64,000 bases of DNA, taken from the NCBI GenBank assembly GCA_037179515.1, contig JAXCGZ010019175.1:23200-87199 (forward strand), written 5' to 3'. The notes beneath the pieces were generated by a model, which saw only the letters and a list, made by a program, of their open reading frames with translations, was not told the DNA's origin and did no database searches. This stretch comes from Halocaridina rubra. Lineage: Eukaryota > Arthropoda > Malacostraca > Decapoda > Atyidae. How positions within the stretch are numbered: the stretch's first letter is position 1; each line of letters opens with the position of its first letter. Made by a program: the position numbers and the translations under genes. Below, one piece after another: positions 63,396 through 64,000 of the stretch.

Positions 63396-63424
63396 TAATA
63401 AAAATAATAATAATAATAATAAAA
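63211..63424. repeat. (AAT)n microsatellite, imperfect
   Basis: AAT array with AAC, ATG and AAA variants, preceded by a short TA run at 63210. Confidence 0.97.
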
Positions 63425-64000
63425 AACAAGGAATTTTTGTCATAAAATGCTAACGTCTAATTCCTCCTAAATACCGTTAGAATTTGACAAGCTTAAGGTA
63501 AGAAAATCAGAGTTAGAGTCATAGATATTTCCTCAACGGGATTTTACCATTTTACAAATATTTTTCCAATTTACAACGACGAAAAGAAAGAAAGATTTTG
63601 TGTCTAAGACCTTGAAAATTGAATTAAAAATTATAATTGTTGCCTCAAAAATGTTATAAGAAAAAAAAAAGATAGACTGCCAGTGCATTACTGCATATGG
63701 TGACCAGCTGGTGCACTATAAACAAAAACTGTTCAAAATATACCCACGGCACAACCATCCTATATTACATCTGGTCGTGCATGATAAGCGTATAAAAAAA
63801 TTCCAGTGTATTGGTTTAGCCCTTTACCGTTGCCCATTCCAACAAAAGGGATTTGAAGCACGTGGTGTCAGCACCTGGCCTGCACCAAAGGATAAGAGGC
63901 AAATAATAGGAACTGATAAAAAAAAGTATGGAGAGGAAAATATGTAAATAAGAGTGAAATAACTACAGAAAACAGTTTCGCAGAGGGCATACAAAGGTAG
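63425..64000. other. Right-edge spacer, nothing recognised
   Basis: AT-rich. A 78-codon plus-strand frame at 63711-63947 has no family resemblance. The start exon of the ankyrin gene, if nearby, is not identifiable here. Confidence 0.45.

Noticed and set aside
63711..63947. 78-codon plus-strand frame near the right edge
   Set aside because: Its length is within chance expectation for AT-rich intronic DNA and there is no recognisable motif.

Overview
This is eukaryotic, animal DNA, most likely from an arthropod and plausibly a decapod crustacean. That assignment is an inference from the density of (TA)n, (CT)n and (AAT)n arrays combined with several non-LTR retrotransposon families and pogo/Tigger DNA transposons. 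Nothing prokaryotic is present.

The only host gene I recognise is an ankyrin-repeat gene on the minus strand. Seven phase-0 exons can be placed at 61942-61832, 49638-49540, 42470-42372, 29126-28947, 27175-27059, 19821-19726 and 10906-10214 (stop codon at 10214). Together they encode about 464 residues. The eight ankyrin repeats are colinear with vertebrate ANKRD29, including its odd 32-residue seventh repeat. A Ser/Pro-rich C-terminal tail of about 165 residues follows. Only the N-terminal start exon and promoter are missing; they should lie to the right, probably beyond the window. The region 5999-10213, just downstream of the stop, is free of long microsatellites and recognisable transposons and may hold a long 3' UTR.

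The rest is intronic or flanking repeat DNA. Family A is a CR1/Rex1-like, two-ORF non-LTR element with copies at 1861-5178, 30281-34850, 34861-38440 and 38493-41757. Three of these sit head-to-tail in what looks like one (TG)n tract, and one copy keeps a 940-codon ORF2. Family B is a poly(A)-tailed, Jockey-like element with copies at 1003-5998 (split by A1), 21470-21937 and 45004-48850. Family C (RTE-like) lies at 43350-44997 and family D (APE-type, nearly full length) at 55087-58453. Three Tigger-like transposase pseudogenes and two non-autonomous derivatives lie between 13 and 55 kb. tRNA-derived repeats occur at 27337-28687, 29815-30130 and 62597-62927. All the recognisable retroelements inside the gene run on the gene's strand, and all the Tigger transposases run opposite to it.

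The most unusual material is: the microsatellite-targeted head-to-tail chain of family A, whose ORF2 has no usable AUG and sits in the -1 frame behind a candidate slippery heptamer; the nested A-in-B insertion with a paralogous empty site; inverted tandem arrays of a 275-bp tRNA-like unit; and transposons bounded on both sides by (TA)n arrays.
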